Below are positions 1 to 8,111 of a stretch of DNA of 64,000 nucleotides, in pieces. The notes beneath the pieces were generated by a model that saw only the letters and a program-made list of their open reading frames with translations, had not been told where the DNA came from and made no database searches. Made by a program: the position numbers and the translations under genes. Position 1 is the first letter of the stretch, and every line of letters begins with the position of its first letter. Source of the stretch: Arthrobacter sp. ISL-28 (GTDB lineage: Bacteria > Actinomycetota > Actinomycetes > Actinomycetales > Micrococcaceae); NCBI RefSeq assembly GCF_018613875.1, contig NZ_JAGGPJ010000013.1, positions 62,001 through 126,000 on the forward strand, in the 5' to 3' direction.

Positions 1-78
1 ACCGAGAACGCGAATGGTAAGGATTTCCTTAGCACCCGTGTTGTCGGCGACCTTGAGTCGCGACTCCTGCTGAATCAC
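1..78 (-). CDS. rplN: 50S ribosomal protein L14, 5' fragment cut by the window edge
   Basis: Only the first 26 codons are present (IQQESRLKVADNTGAKE and following), a near-invariant L14 N-terminus. L14 sits on the 50S face that contacts the 30S subunit. The start is GTG at 76-78, chosen because an AAGGAG Shine-Dalgarno (85-90) lies 6 nt upstream. It is separated from rpsQ by 518 bp and a terminator, so it probably heads its own transcription unit (the spc-type operon continues outside the window). Confidence 0.93.
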   Translation of the reverse strand, partial: MIQQESRLKVADNTGAKEILTIRVLG

Positions 79-328
79 TATTTACTCCTTGCGTCGCGCC
101 GGTTCTCAGACCGAAAATCTTCCTACGGAATGAGCCTTGCGGAACGGTTGATCGGGGTGTCTCTTGACCTGCCTGGATTTTGCCAGACCAGGCCTAAACG
201 CCCGTGCCAAAAACATTTGCTTCCCAACCGGATTCGGACGCAGTCCGAGCGCAAGGGGGCACTATGCCGTGGCACGATTGTTTACGAGGTTTGATGACGG
301 CGCACAAAAGGCGCCATACAAACTCAAA

Positions 329-337
329 ATCTTAGCA
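329..337 (-). promoter_or_regulatory. candidate extended -10 promoter for rplN
   Basis: The 518-bp gap between rpsQ and rplN holds no gene. On the minus strand it contains TGCTAAGAT, an extended -10-like hexamer (TG-n-TAAGAT) about 250 nt before the rplN start. No good -35 is visible 17 nt upstream, so the call is weak. A promoter somewhere in this gap is expected because a strong terminator closes rpsQ. Confidence 0.3.
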
Positions 338-528
338 CAGTTCGGGCCCAGCCCCATATCACAGGGGCCGGGCCTCCGCTAAACTGACGACGGCGTTCCG
401 CGCCGCTGACTTTCGGCCCGCCGGAGCCGCCGCTCCCCCGCAAAGCCGGTCCGCCGTCGTCGGGCAGCCCACAAATACCGCCGCCGCATGCTGGTGGCGC
501 GACCGGCGCGACCGGCAGCGGAAAATGC

Positions 529-563
529 GGAAACCCCCGCTCCCAAAGGGAACGGGGGTTTCC
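529..563 (-). terminator. intrinsic terminator after rpsQ
   Basis: Perfect inverted repeat GGAAACCCCCG / CGGGGGTTTCC with inner pairing, 34 nt after the rpsQ stop in transcription direction. The GC-rich stem closes with an A/T flank on both sides. It splits the classical S10-spc gene string at rpsQ/rplN. Confidence 0.8.
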
Positions 564-596
564 TGCACAGCTTGCGTTTCAGCAAAGCCGCTGGTG

Positions 597-905
597 TTAC
601 TTGGCCTTTTCGAGGATCTCAACCAGGCGCCACCGCTTGCTGGCGGACAGCGGGCGGGTCTCGGCGAGGAGAACGAGGTCGCCGATGCCGGCGGTGTTCT
701 CTTCGTCGTGAGCCTTGATCTTCGAGGTGCGGCGGATGACCTTGCCGTAAAGGGCGTGCTTCACGCGGTCTTCAACCTGGACAACGATGGTCTTTTCCAT
801 CTTGTCCGAGACTACGTAGCCGCGCTTCGTCTTACGGTAACCGCGCTCGCCAGCCGTAGCCGTTGCGGAAACAGTTTCCGTCACGTTCTCGTCCTTTTCA
901 CTCAC
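597..905 (-). CDS. rpsQ: 30S ribosomal protein S17
   Basis: S17 is a primary 16S rRNA binder of the small subunit. The 102-aa product carries the OB-fold core ([18 protein letters not shown], then [14 protein letters not shown]) after an N-terminal extension of about 20 residues that enteric S17 lacks. The ATG overlaps the rpmC stop by 4 nt, so translation is probably coupled. It is the last gene of the S10 block before the terminator. Confidence 0.97.
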   Translation of the reverse strand: MSEKDENVTETVSATATAGERGYRKTKRGYVVSDKMEKTIVVQVEDRVKHALYGKVIRRTSKIKAHDEENTAGIGDLVLLAETRPLSASKRWRLVEILEKAK

Positions 906-1237
906 TTGGCGTCCTCCTCAGTCGCAGCTTCGGCCGGCTCTTCAGCCTTCTCAGCCTTGGCTGCGGACTTCTTGGACTTCTTTTCTTCCTTGGCTTCCGC
1001 AACCGGTGCGGCAACCTCGGCACGAATGCCCAGCTCGCGCTCACGGAGAACGGTGTAGATGCGTGCGATGTCCTTCTTTACCGCGCGCAGACGACCGTGG
1101 TTCTCCAGCTGTCCGGTGGCGGACTGGAAACGCAGGTTGAACAGCTCTTCCTTGGACTTGCGGAGTTCTTCAACGAGACGCTCGTTGTCGAAACCGTCCA
1201 GCTGTGCGGGTGCGAGATCCTTCGACCCTACTGCCAT
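902..1237 (-). CDS. rpmC: 50S ribosomal protein L29 with charged C-terminal tail
   Basis: L29 lies at the polypeptide exit tunnel. Residues 1-75 form the usual two-helix L29 ([18 protein letters not shown]). The remaining ~35 residues are a Lys/Glu/Ala-rich, low-complexity tail (from about [11 protein letters not shown]) that makes this 111-aa protein well longer than the ~65-aa family norm. It lies 2 nt after rplP and overlaps rpsQ by 4 nt. Confidence 0.96.
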   Translation of the reverse strand: MAVGSKDLAPAQLDGFDNERLVEELRKSKEELFNLRFQSATGQLENHGRLRAVKKDIARIYTVLRERELGIRAEVAAPVAEAKEEKKSKKSAAKAEKAEEPAEAATEEDAK

Positions 1238-1239
1238 TT

Positions 1240-1656
1240 CTATTCACCACCTTCGCGACGCACAATGCGTGCCTTCAACGGGAGCTTGTGGATTGCCAGG
1301 CGCAGTGCCTCGCGAGCTACCTCTTCATTGACACCGGAGAGTTCGAAGAGAACCCGGCCCGGCTTGACGTTAGCGACCCACCATTCCGGAGAACCCTTAC
1401 CGGAACCCATGCGGGTTTCGGCCGGCTTCTTCGTCAGCGGACGGTCCGGGTAGATGTTGATCCAGACCTTACCGCCACGCTTGATGTGGCGGGTCATCGC
1501 GATACGGGCAGACTCGATCTGACGGTTCGTCACGTATGCCGGGCTCAGGGCCTGGATACCGTACTCACCGAAGGAGACCTTGGTGCCGCCCGTAGCAGCG
1601 CCGGAACGACCCGGGTGGTGCTGCTTACGGTGCTTGACTCGACGTGGGATAAGCAT
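1240..1656 (-). CDS. rplP: 50S ribosomal protein L16
   Basis: L16 helps organise the A-site tRNA pocket of the 50S subunit. The 138-aa protein has the standard start ([15 protein letters not shown]), the FGEYGIQAL segment and the [12 protein letters not shown] motif. Its ATG directly abuts the rpsC stop, with no spacer, which fits coupled translation within the S10 operon. Confidence 0.97.
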   Translation of the reverse strand: MLIPRRVKHRKQHHPGRSGAATGGTKVSFGEYGIQALSPAYVTNRQIESARIAMTRHIKRGGKVWINIYPDRPLTKKPAETRMGSGKGSPEWWVANVKPGRVLFELSGVNEEVAREALRLAIHKLPLKARIVRREGGE

Positions 1657-2499
1657 TTAAGCCTGTCCTCCTTCTGCTGCCTGTGCCGGTGCGGCAGAAG
1701 CTGCCTCGGCTGCCGGAGCTGCAGCAGCAGGTGCTGCGTCGGCTGCCGGACGGTCGGTACGACGGCGGCGGTCACCACGGTCAGCGCCACCCGGGCGGCC
1801 CGGACGGTCGCCAGTGCGTCCACGGGACGGAGCAGCAGCTGCCTGCTGAGCCAGTTCCTTGGAGGTGACGTCACCCTTGTAGATCCAGACCTTCACGCCG
1901 ATGCGGCCGAAGGTGGTCTTGGCTTCGTAGAAGCCGTAGTCGATGTTCGCGCGGAGGGTGTGCAGGGGCACACGGCCTTCGCGGTAGAACTCCGAGCGGG
2001 ACATTTCTGCGCCACCCAGACGACCCGAGCAAGCGATACGGATACCCTTGGCACCGGCACGCTGTGCGGACTGCATGGCCTTCTTCATCGCACGGCGGAA
2101 CGCCACGCGGGAAGTCAGCTGCTCAGCAACGCCCTGGGCAACAAGCTGAGCTTCCATCTCGGGGTTCTTGACCTCGAGGATGTTCAGCTGAACCTGCTTG
2201 CCGGTGAGCTTTTCGAGCTCGCCGCGGATGCGGTCTGCTTCTGCGCCGCGGCGGCCGATGACGATGCCCGGACGTGCCGTGTGGATGTCCACGCGGACGC
2301 GGTCACGGGTGCGCTCGATCTCAACCTTGGCGATACCGGCGCGCTCCATGCCCGTGGACATGAGCTGGCGGATACGGATGTCTTCGCGAACGAAGTCCTT
2401 GTACCGCTGGCCGGACTTGGTGCTGTCAGCGAACCAGTGCGATACGTGATCGGTGGTGATGCCGAGTCGGAACCCGTGCGGGTTTACTTTCTGTCCCAC
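1657..2499 (-). CDS. rpsC: 30S ribosomal protein S3 with Ala/Pro-rich tail
   Basis: S3 forms part of the mRNA entry channel and its helicase activity. Residues 1-210 give the KH domain ([17 protein letters not shown]) and the C-terminal S3 domain ([19 protein letters not shown]). The last ~60 residues are Arg/Gly then Ala/Pro/Glu low complexity, a common actinobacterial addition. It abuts rplV and rplP without spacers. Confidence 0.97.
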   Translation of the reverse strand: MGQKVNPHGFRLGITTDHVSHWFADSTKSGQRYKDFVREDIRIRQLMSTGMERAGIAKVEIERTRDRVRVDIHTARPGIVIGRRGAEADRIRGELEKLTGKQVQLNILEVKNPEMEAQLVAQGVAEQLTSRVAFRRAMKKAMQSAQRAGAKGIRIACSGRLGGAEMSRSEFYREGRVPLHTLRANIDYGFYEAKTTFGRIGVKVWIYKGDVTSKELAQQAAAAPSRGRTGDRPGRPGGADRGDRRRRTDRPAADAAPAAAAPAAEAASAAPAQAAEGGQA

Positions 2500-2865
2500 T
2501 TAGCGAGCCTCCTCTTTCTCCGGGGTAGCGACTACCACGGTGATGTGGCTGGTGCGCTTCTTGATCTGAAATGCACGACCCTGAGCACGCGGCTGGAACC
2601 GCTTCATGGTCGGGCCTTCATCAACAAACGCTTCGCTGATGATGAGGTCACCTTCGTCAAACGCAACGCCGTCGCGGTCCGCGAGGACCCGGGCGTTGGA
2701 GATTGCCGACTGAACTACCTTGAATACCGGCTCCGAAGCTGCCTGGGGGGCAAACTTCAGAATTGCCAGAGCCTCGTTCGCTTGCTTACCACGAACAAGG
2801 TTGACGACGCGCCGGGCCTTCATAGGCGTTACGCGGATGTGACGCGCAATTGCCTTGGCTTCCAT
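2500..2865 (-). CDS. rplV: 50S ribosomal protein L22
   Basis: L22 lines the exit tunnel with a long beta-hairpin. The 121-aa product shows the family start ([21 protein letters not shown]) and the hairpin region near the C-terminus ([21 protein letters not shown]). It is 38 nt downstream of rpsS and abuts rpsC. Confidence 0.97.
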   Translation of the reverse strand: MEAKAIARHIRVTPMKARRVVNLVRGKQANEALAILKFAPQAASEPVFKVVQSAISNARVLADRDGVAFDEGDLIISEAFVDEGPTMKRFQPRAQGRAFQIKKRTSHITVVVATPEKEEAR

Positions 2866-2903
2866 TGCTTTCCTTCTCTCGTCTTTGACGTAAGTGCAGG
2901 CGC

Positions 2904-3185
2904 CTAGCGGCGCTTGCCCTTACGGTCGTCCTTGACATGGCCGCGGAATGTCCGCGTCGGAGCGAATTCGCCGAGCTTGTGCCCGACCATCGACTCGGTG
3001 ACAAACACCGGGATGTGCTTGCGTCCGTCGTGCACGGCGATCGTGTGCCCGAGCATGTCGGGGATGATCATCGAACGGCGGGACCAGGTCTTGATGACGT
3101 TCTTGGTGCCCTTTTCGTTTTCCCTTGCCACCTTCACAAAGAGGTGCTGGTCAACGAAAGGACCTTTTTTCAGGCTGCGTGGCAT
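2904..3185 (-). CDS. rpsS: 30S ribosomal protein S19
   Basis: S19 is a head protein of the small subunit that contacts 23S rRNA through bridge B1. The 93-aa sequence is canonical ([15 protein letters not shown], then [20 protein letters not shown]). It sits 12 nt after rplB in the S10 operon. Confidence 0.97.
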   Translation of the reverse strand: MPRSLKKGPFVDQHLFVKVARENEKGTKNVIKTWSRRSMIIPDMLGHTIAVHDGRKHIPVFVTESMVGHKLGEFAPTRTFRGHVKDDRKGKRR

Positions 3186-3197
3186 GTGTCCAGGCTC

Positions 3198-4037
3198 CTA
3201 TCGCTTGTTCTTGCCAGTACGACGGCGACGAACAATAAGCTTGTCGCTCTCTTTGTTGGGACGGCGGGTACGGCCTTCAGGCTTACCGTTCGGGTTGACC
3301 GGGTGACGTCCACCGGAAGTCTTACCCTCACCACCACCATGGGGGTGGTCGACCGGGTTCATGGCGACACCACGGACGGTTGGGCGAACGCCCTTCCACC
3401 GCATACGGCCGGCCTTACCCCAGTTGATGTTCGACTGCTCGGCGTTGCCGACCTCGCCGATGGTTGCGCGGCAGCGCACGTCAACGTTGCGGATTTCGCC
3501 GGAGGGCAGACGCAGCTGGGCGAAACGGCCTTCCTTGGCGACGAGCTGAACAGAAGCTCCAGCGGAACGTGCCATCTTGGCGCCGCCACCCGGACGCAGT
3601 TCAACTGCGTGGATAACGGTACCGACGGGGATGTTGCGCAGGGGCAGGTTGTTGCCAGGCTTGATGTCAGCGTTGGCGCCGGCCTCCACGAAGTCGCCCT
3701 GGGCGAGCTTGTTCGGGGCGATGATGTAACGCTTGGTGCCATCAACGTAGTGCAGGAGGGCGATGCGAGCCGTGCGGTTCGGATCGTACTCGATTTCGGC
3801 AACGCGGGCGTTGACGCCGTCCTTGTCGTGGCGACGGAAGTCGATCAGACGGTACTGGCGCTTGTGTCCACCACCCTTGTGACGGGTCGTGATCTTACCG
3901 GTGTTGTTACGGCCACCCTTTTTGGGCAGCGGGCGCACCAACGACTTTTCCGGCGTCGACCGCGTGATTTCGGTGAAGTCCGCTACGCTCGAGCCGCGAC
4001 GGCCCGGGGTAGTCGGCTTGTATTTACGGATTCCCAT
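3198..4037 (-). CDS. rplB: 50S ribosomal protein L2
   Basis: L2 is a primary 23S rRNA binder needed for peptidyl transferase activity and subunit joining. The 279-aa protein ends with the diagnostic [19 protein letters not shown] segment, which includes the conserved His close to the transferase centre. The start [17 protein letters not shown] is typical of actinobacteria. Confidence 0.98.
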   Translation of the reverse strand: MGIRKYKPTTPGRRGSSVADFTEITRSTPEKSLVRPLPKKGGRNNTGKITTRHKGGGHKRQYRLIDFRRHDKDGVNARVAEIEYDPNRTARIALLHYVDGTKRYIIAPNKLAQGDFVEAGANADIKPGNNLPLRNIPVGTVIHAVELRPGGGAKMARSAGASVQLVAKEGRFAQLRLPSGEIRNVDVRCRATIGEVGNAEQSNINWGKAGRMRWKGVRPTVRGVAMNPVDHPHGGGEGKTSGGRHPVNPNGKPEGRTRRPNKESDKLIVRRRRTGKNKR

Positions 4038-4066
4038 AATTTATTTCCTCGTTAAAGTGGTCTCCG

Positions 4067-4372
4067 CTACGCGAGCGGACCGCCGAAGATGTCGATCGTG
4101 CCTTCTTTGAGGGTGACAATCGCACGCTTGGTGTTCTTGCGGGTACCCCATCCGAATTTGGTGCGCTTGCGCTTACCGGCACGGTTGATGGTGTTGATCG
4201 ATTCGACCTTGACGGAGAAGATTTTCTCCACGGCCAGCTTGATCTCGGTCTTGTTCGAGCGGGGGTCCACCAGGAAGGTGTACTTGCCCTCGTCGATCAG
4301 GCCGTAGCTTTTTTCCGACACAACGGGTGCAAGCACGACGTCGCGGGGGTCTTTGATGGTGGCTGCGCTCAC
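4067..4372 (-). CDS. rplW: 50S ribosomal protein L23
   Basis: L23 sits at the tunnel exit and docks trigger factor and SRP. The 101-aa protein has the [15 protein letters not shown] start and the [18 protein letters not shown] core. Its start overlaps the rplD stop by 4 nt, indicating coupled translation. Confidence 0.97.
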   Translation of the reverse strand: MSAATIKDPRDVVLAPVVSEKSYGLIDEGKYTFLVDPRSNKTEIKLAVEKIFSVKVESINTINRAGKRKRTKFGWGTRKNTKRAIVTLKEGTIDIFGGPLA

Positions 4373-4989
4373 TTGGCATCCTCCTCGTTCTTTGCAGCCT
4401 TGTCAGCAACGAATGCTTCGTAGGCAGCCTTGGTGAAGACTACGTCGTCAGAAACGAGAACGTCGTAGGTGTTCAGCTGGTCTGCGTACAGAACGTGAAC
4501 TTCCTCGAGGTTGCGCACGGACAGTGCAGCAACATCGTTGGCGCGCTCAATGACAACGAGCAGGTTCTTGCGCTCGGAGACGCCGCGCAGCGTTGCCAGT
4601 GCTTCCTTGGAGGACGGCTTGGAGCCGGCAACCAGATCAGCAACGACGTGGATGCGTCCGTTACGGGCGCGGTCAGACAGTGCGCCGCGGAGTGCAGCAG
4701 CAATCATCTTCTTGGGGGTGCGCTGGCTGTAGTCGCGAGGAGTCGGACCATGGACAACGCCACCGCCGGTCATGTGAGGAGCACGGATGGAACCCTGACG
4801 GGCTCGGCCGGTGCCCTTCTGCTTGAACGGCTTGCGGCCTGCACCGGAAACTTCGGCGCGGGTCTTGGTCTTGTGGGTACCCTGGCGAGCAGCAGCGAGC
4901 TGTGCAACGACGACCTGGTGCAGCAGCGGCACGTTGGTCTGAACGTCGAAGATCTCTGCAGGCAGGTCAACCTTGACAGTGCTAGTCAT
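4369..4989 (-). CDS. rplD: 50S ribosomal protein L4
   Basis: L4 lines the tunnel constriction; in some bacteria it also autoregulates the S10 operon, but no leader evidence for that is visible here. The 206-aa protein has the extended loop ([19 protein letters not shown]) and the [20 protein letters not shown] stretch. It starts 4 nt after the rplC stop. Confidence 0.97.
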   Translation of the reverse strand: MTSTVKVDLPAEIFDVQTNVPLLHQVVVAQLAAARQGTHKTKTRAEVSGAGRKPFKQKGTGRARQGSIRAPHMTGGGVVHGPTPRDYSQRTPKKMIAAALRGALSDRARNGRIHVVADLVAGSKPSSKEALATLRGVSERKNLLVVIERANDVAALSVRNLEEVHVLYADQLNTYDVLVSDDVVFTKAAYEAFVADKAAKNEEDAK

Positions 4990-4993
4990 TGAA

Positions 4994-5644
4994 CTAGGCT
5001 CCCTTCACGGCGGTGCGTACGAGTACGACCTGGCCGCGGGCGCCGGGGACGGCACCCTTGATCAGGAGCAGCGACTTCTCGACGTCAACCGCGTGAACAG
5101 TGAGGTTCAGCGTGGTGTGACGAACGGCGCCCATGCGGCCGGCCATTTTCATGCCCTTGAAGACGCGGCTCGGGGTGGATGCGCCACCGATTGAACCGGG
5201 CTTACGGTGGTTCTTGTGGGCACCGTGGGAAGCTCCAACGCCGTGGAAGCCGTGACGCTTCATAACGCCGGCGAAGCCCTTACCCTTGGTGGTGCCGATA
5301 ACGTCGATCTTCTGGCCGGCTTCGAAGAGCTCTACGGAGAGCTCCTGGCCCAGCTCGTAAGAGTCAGCATCTGCAGTGCGCAGTTCGACGACGTGGCGGC
5401 GAGGCGTGACGCCTGCCTTTTCAAAGTGACCAGCCAGCGGCTTGGTGACCTTGCGGGGATCGATCTGGCCGTAGCCGATCTGAACGGCGACGTAGCCATC
5501 AGTGTCTGCGTTGCGCAGCTGGGTGATGACGTTCGAGTCAGCCTGGACAACAGTGACGGGGATGAGCTTGTTGTTCTCGTCCCAGACCTGGGTCATGCCG
5601 AGCTTCGTGCCCAGCAGGCCCTTTACGTTACGGGTTGCGGTCAT
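4994..5644 (-). CDS. rplC: 50S ribosomal protein L3
   Basis: L3 is an early assembly protein near the peptidyl transferase centre. The 216-aa product shows [14 protein letters not shown] at the N-terminus and the long loop with [20 protein letters not shown]. It follows rpsJ by 17 nt. Confidence 0.98.
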   Translation of the reverse strand: MTATRNVKGLLGTKLGMTQVWDENNKLIPVTVVQADSNVITQLRNADTDGYVAVQIGYGQIDPRKVTKPLAGHFEKAGVTPRRHVVELRTADADSYELGQELSVELFEAGQKIDVIGTTKGKGFAGVMKRHGFHGVGASHGAHKNHRKPGSIGGASTPSRVFKGMKMAGRMGAVRHTTLNLTVHAVDVEKSLLLIKGAVPGARGQVVLVRTAVKGA

Positions 5645-5661
5645 AGTCTCTCAGCACCTCC

Positions 5662-5970
5662 CTACAGCTTGATTTCGATGTTCACGTCGGCCGGCAGGTC
5701 GAGACGCATAAGCGAGTCAACTGCCTTCGGCGTGGGGTCGATGATGTCGATCAGACGCTTGTGCGTGCGCATTTCGAAATGCTCGCGGCTGTCCTTGTAC
5801 TTGTGGGGAGAGCGGATTACGCAGTAAACGTTCTTCTCCGTCGGCAGCGGCACGGGGCCGACTACCGTTGCGCCTGCGCGCGTGACCGTCTCAACGATCT
5901 TCCGTGCTGAAACGTCAATGACCTCGTGGTCGTATGACTTCAGCCGGATGCGGATTTTTTGTCCCGCCAT
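5662..5970 (-). CDS. rpsJ: 30S ribosomal protein S10
   Basis: S10 is a head protein of the 30S subunit and also NusE, the partner of NusB/NusG in antitermination. The 102-aa sequence is canonical ([20 protein letters not shown]; [17 protein letters not shown]). It is the first gene of the S10 operon, with a 429-bp non-coding gap upstream shared with the divergent GH1 gene. Confidence 0.97.
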
Positions 5971-6273
5971 GTCGCCTGACTCTCTTTCAGTCTGTGCTTC
6001 CCCTGGTTAGGGCTGCCCTGTTTACTTACTCGTTGTGTGGCTGCCGAAGCATTTGAAGTCTGAACTACCACCCGCCGCACAAGCTGAATCCGGATGAATC
6101 CGGGTTCCTCAACCTGCCGGCGTAACCGACCCCCGCGGTCGGGCGTGTCGCACCTTCGAAGCGTGCGAGCCCGCAGTTCCATGGGGAGTGGGTTATGTTT
6201 GGGCTTCGACCTGGACCCTGACACCCGGCATTATCCGGATCGGGACGCGAAGAAGCGCTTGAACAACTCATCT

Positions 6274-6303
6274 AGTATGCCGGATTTTGCCCGCGGATGC
6301 GAA
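6274..6303 (-). promoter_or_regulatory. candidate S10-operon promoter
   Basis: On the minus strand a TTCGCA (-35-like, 6298-6303) and CATACT (-10-like, 6274-6279) are spaced 18 nt apart in the 429-bp gap upstream of rpsJ. The implied leader is about 300 nt. Both hexamers deviate from consensus. Nothing else in the gap looks coding. Confidence 0.4.
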
Positions 6304-6399
6304 TCAGCCCGCCCCGGGGGGACTGTTCCACCCTACCTCCGATCGCTTCCCCAATTCCCGGTCATTGCCTTCGGCAATCTGCGATTGGATGATGGATGA

Positions 6400-7860
6400 A
6401 TGGCCGTGCAGAATGCTGACGCCGCATACGCCTCATCCTTGCGGGACCTCGCCGCGCGGCTCAGGCCCGGCTTTACCTTGGGGGTGGCGGCGGCGGCATT
6501 CCAGATCGAGGGCGCCCTGGCTGCCGGCGGCCGGGGTCCGTCTGGCTGGGACGCGTTTGCCGCGAAGCCGGGAACCATCGCGAACGGCCACTCCCCTGCC
6601 GTGGCCTGCGACCACTACAACCGGGTACCCGAGGACATCGCGCTCATGCAGGAGCTGGGCATCGACTCCTACCGCTTCTCCCTGTCCTGGCCAAGGATCC
6701 AACCTGACGGCCGGGGCGCCGTCAACGCCCAGGGCCTGGACTTCTATGACAGGCTGATCGACCAGCTGCTCGCGGCGGGCATCTCCCCCATGGCCACCCT
6801 CTACCACTGGGACACACCGCTCCCCCTCGAGGACAGCGGCGGCTGGATGAACCGCGCGACGGCTGGGCATTTCGCGGACTATGTCGCGGCAGCCGCAAAA
6901 CGGCTCGGCGACCGGGTGGCCCAGTGGGTAACGCTGAACGAGCCGGTTTCCGTGACCCTGAACGGTTACGCCCTGGGCGTCCACGCCCCTGGCCGGGATT
7001 TGCTGTTCGACGCCCTGCCCTCGGTTCATCACCAGCTCCTGGGCCACGGTCTCGCCGTCCAGGCGTTGCGGGCCGCCGGGGTTGCCGGCGCCATCGGGAT
7101 CACCAACCTGCATTCCCCGGTGCGCCCCGCAACACGGAAGCTCACGGACCGCCTGCTGGCCAGGGTGTTTGATCTGGTCCTTAACAGGGTTTACTCCGAT
7201 CCCATCCTGCTGGGCCGCTATCCGAAGCCGCCCGCGGCGGCCAGGCCGTGGTTCCGCTCCCTGGCCAAAGCGTCCGACGACGACCTCCGCCTCATCAGCC
7301 AGCCTCTGGACTTCTACGGGGTGAACTACTACTACCCGGTGAAAGTCGCCGCCGGGCAGGGCCCGGCAGATACCCCGGCCGGAACTGCGGAAGCCATGGC
7401 CCGCGTACCGTTCCATCTGGCGGCATTTCCGGAGTATGCCACTACGGGCTTCGGCTGGCCGGTTGCACCCGAGCATCTCGGAATACTGCTGCGTGAACTC
7501 AAGGACAGGTACGGGGCCGCGCTCCCGCCCCTCTACATCACGGAAAGCGGTGCCAGCTTCCCGGAGCCGGAGCACGTCACCGGCCCCATCGCAGACGGCC
7601 GCCGCATCGACTACCTGGCGCATCATCTGCATCAGGCGATGGTTTCCACCGCGCCCGGCGGGATTGCACATGATGTGGAGCTGCTGGGCTACTACGTCTG
7701 GACCCTGATGGACAATTTTGAGTGGGCGGCCGGGTATTCGCAGCGCTTCGGCCTGGTCCATGTGGACTTTGACACGCTCAAACGCACGCCGAAGAAGTCC
7801 TTCTACTGGCTCCAGGCCCTCAGCCGTGCACGGAAGGCACGCACCGCGGAACCCGCCTGA
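6400..7860 (+). CDS. GH1 family beta-glucosidase
   Basis: A cytoplasmic glycoside hydrolase family 1 enzyme that cleaves beta-linked glucosides or galactosides. The 486-aa length is normal and no signal peptide is visible. The acid/base glutamate lies in VTLNEP (E181) and the nucleophile in ITESGA (E382); the usual Asn after the nucleophile (TENG) is Ser here. The N-terminal FTLGVAAAAFQIEG is the family's substrate-pocket strand. The start is at the first in-frame ATG after a weak GGATGATGG ribosome site. It is a lone gene facing away from the S10 operon and convergent with a small membrane-peptide gene. Substrate cannot be read from sequence. Confidence 0.93.
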   Translation: MAVQNADAAYASSLRDLAARLRPGFTLGVAAAAFQIEGALAAGGRGPSGWDAFAAKPGTIANGHSPAVACDHYNRVPEDIALMQELGIDSYRFSLSWPRIQPDGRGAVNAQGLDFYDRLIDQLLAAGISPMATLYHWDTPLPLEDSGGWMNRATAGHFADYVAAAAKRLGDRVAQWVTLNEPVSVTLNGYALGVHAPGRDLLFDALPSVHHQLLGHGLAVQALRAAGVAGAIGITNLHSPVRPATRKLTDRLLARVFDLVLNRVYSDPILLGRYPKPPAAARPWFRSLAKASDDDLRLISQPLDFYGVNYYYPVKVAAGQGPADTPAGTAEAMARVPFHLAAFPEYATTGFGWPVAPEHLGILLRELKDRYGAALPPLYITESGASFPEPEHVTGPIADGRRIDYLAHHLHQAMVSTAPGGIAHDVELLGYYVWTLMDNFEWAAGYSQRFGLVHVDFDTLKRTPKKSFYWLQALSRARKARTAEPA

Positions 7861-7875
7861 GCCATGGGACCCGCG

Positions 7876-7901
7876 CCAGGCAGAAGGGTGCTCTTGCCTG
7901 G
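7876..7901. terminator. possible convergent terminator hairpin
   Basis: CCAGGCA / TGCCTGG inverted repeat between the convergent GH1 gene and the small membrane-peptide gene. The stem is short and the T-run weak, so it is only a candidate. Confidence 0.35.
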
Positions 7902-7902
7902 G

Positions 7903-8028
7903 CTATTTGTTCTTGTTGGCCCGGTTGATGCGCTTTGCGCGGTCGATCTCGTCGCGGAAATGCTTCTTGGCCCAGAAAACACCGGCCACAATAGCTGCAG
8001 CCACAACCAGGAAAATAAGCCATTCCAT
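7903..8028 (-). CDS. 41-aa single-pass membrane peptide
   Basis: A small ORF: MEWLIFLVVAAAIVAGVFW forms one N-terminal transmembrane segment, followed by a basic/acidic tail (AKKHFRDEIDRAKRINR). An AGGGGG ribosome site lies 8 nt before the ATG, which favours this start over the much longer in-frame ORF that runs back through the neighbouring large gene. Function is unknown. It is downstream of, and could be cotranscribed with, the giant membrane protein gene. Confidence 0.7.
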   Translation of the reverse strand: MEWLIFLVVAAAIVAGVFWAKKHFRDEIDRAKRINRANKNK

Positions 8029-8111
8029 GATGTGCCCCCTCTCTTTTAAGCAACGATAGCAGGGGGCCGGCTCCGTCATTCCGCCCAGCACGGCCCCGTC
8101 CACAGCCCGGC

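Noticed and set aside
1204..2907. 567-codon plus-strand ORF opposite rplP-rpsC-rplV
   Set aside because: It is an antisense shadow of high-GC ribosomal genes; low-complexity translation, no family features, and the minus-strand genes are certain.
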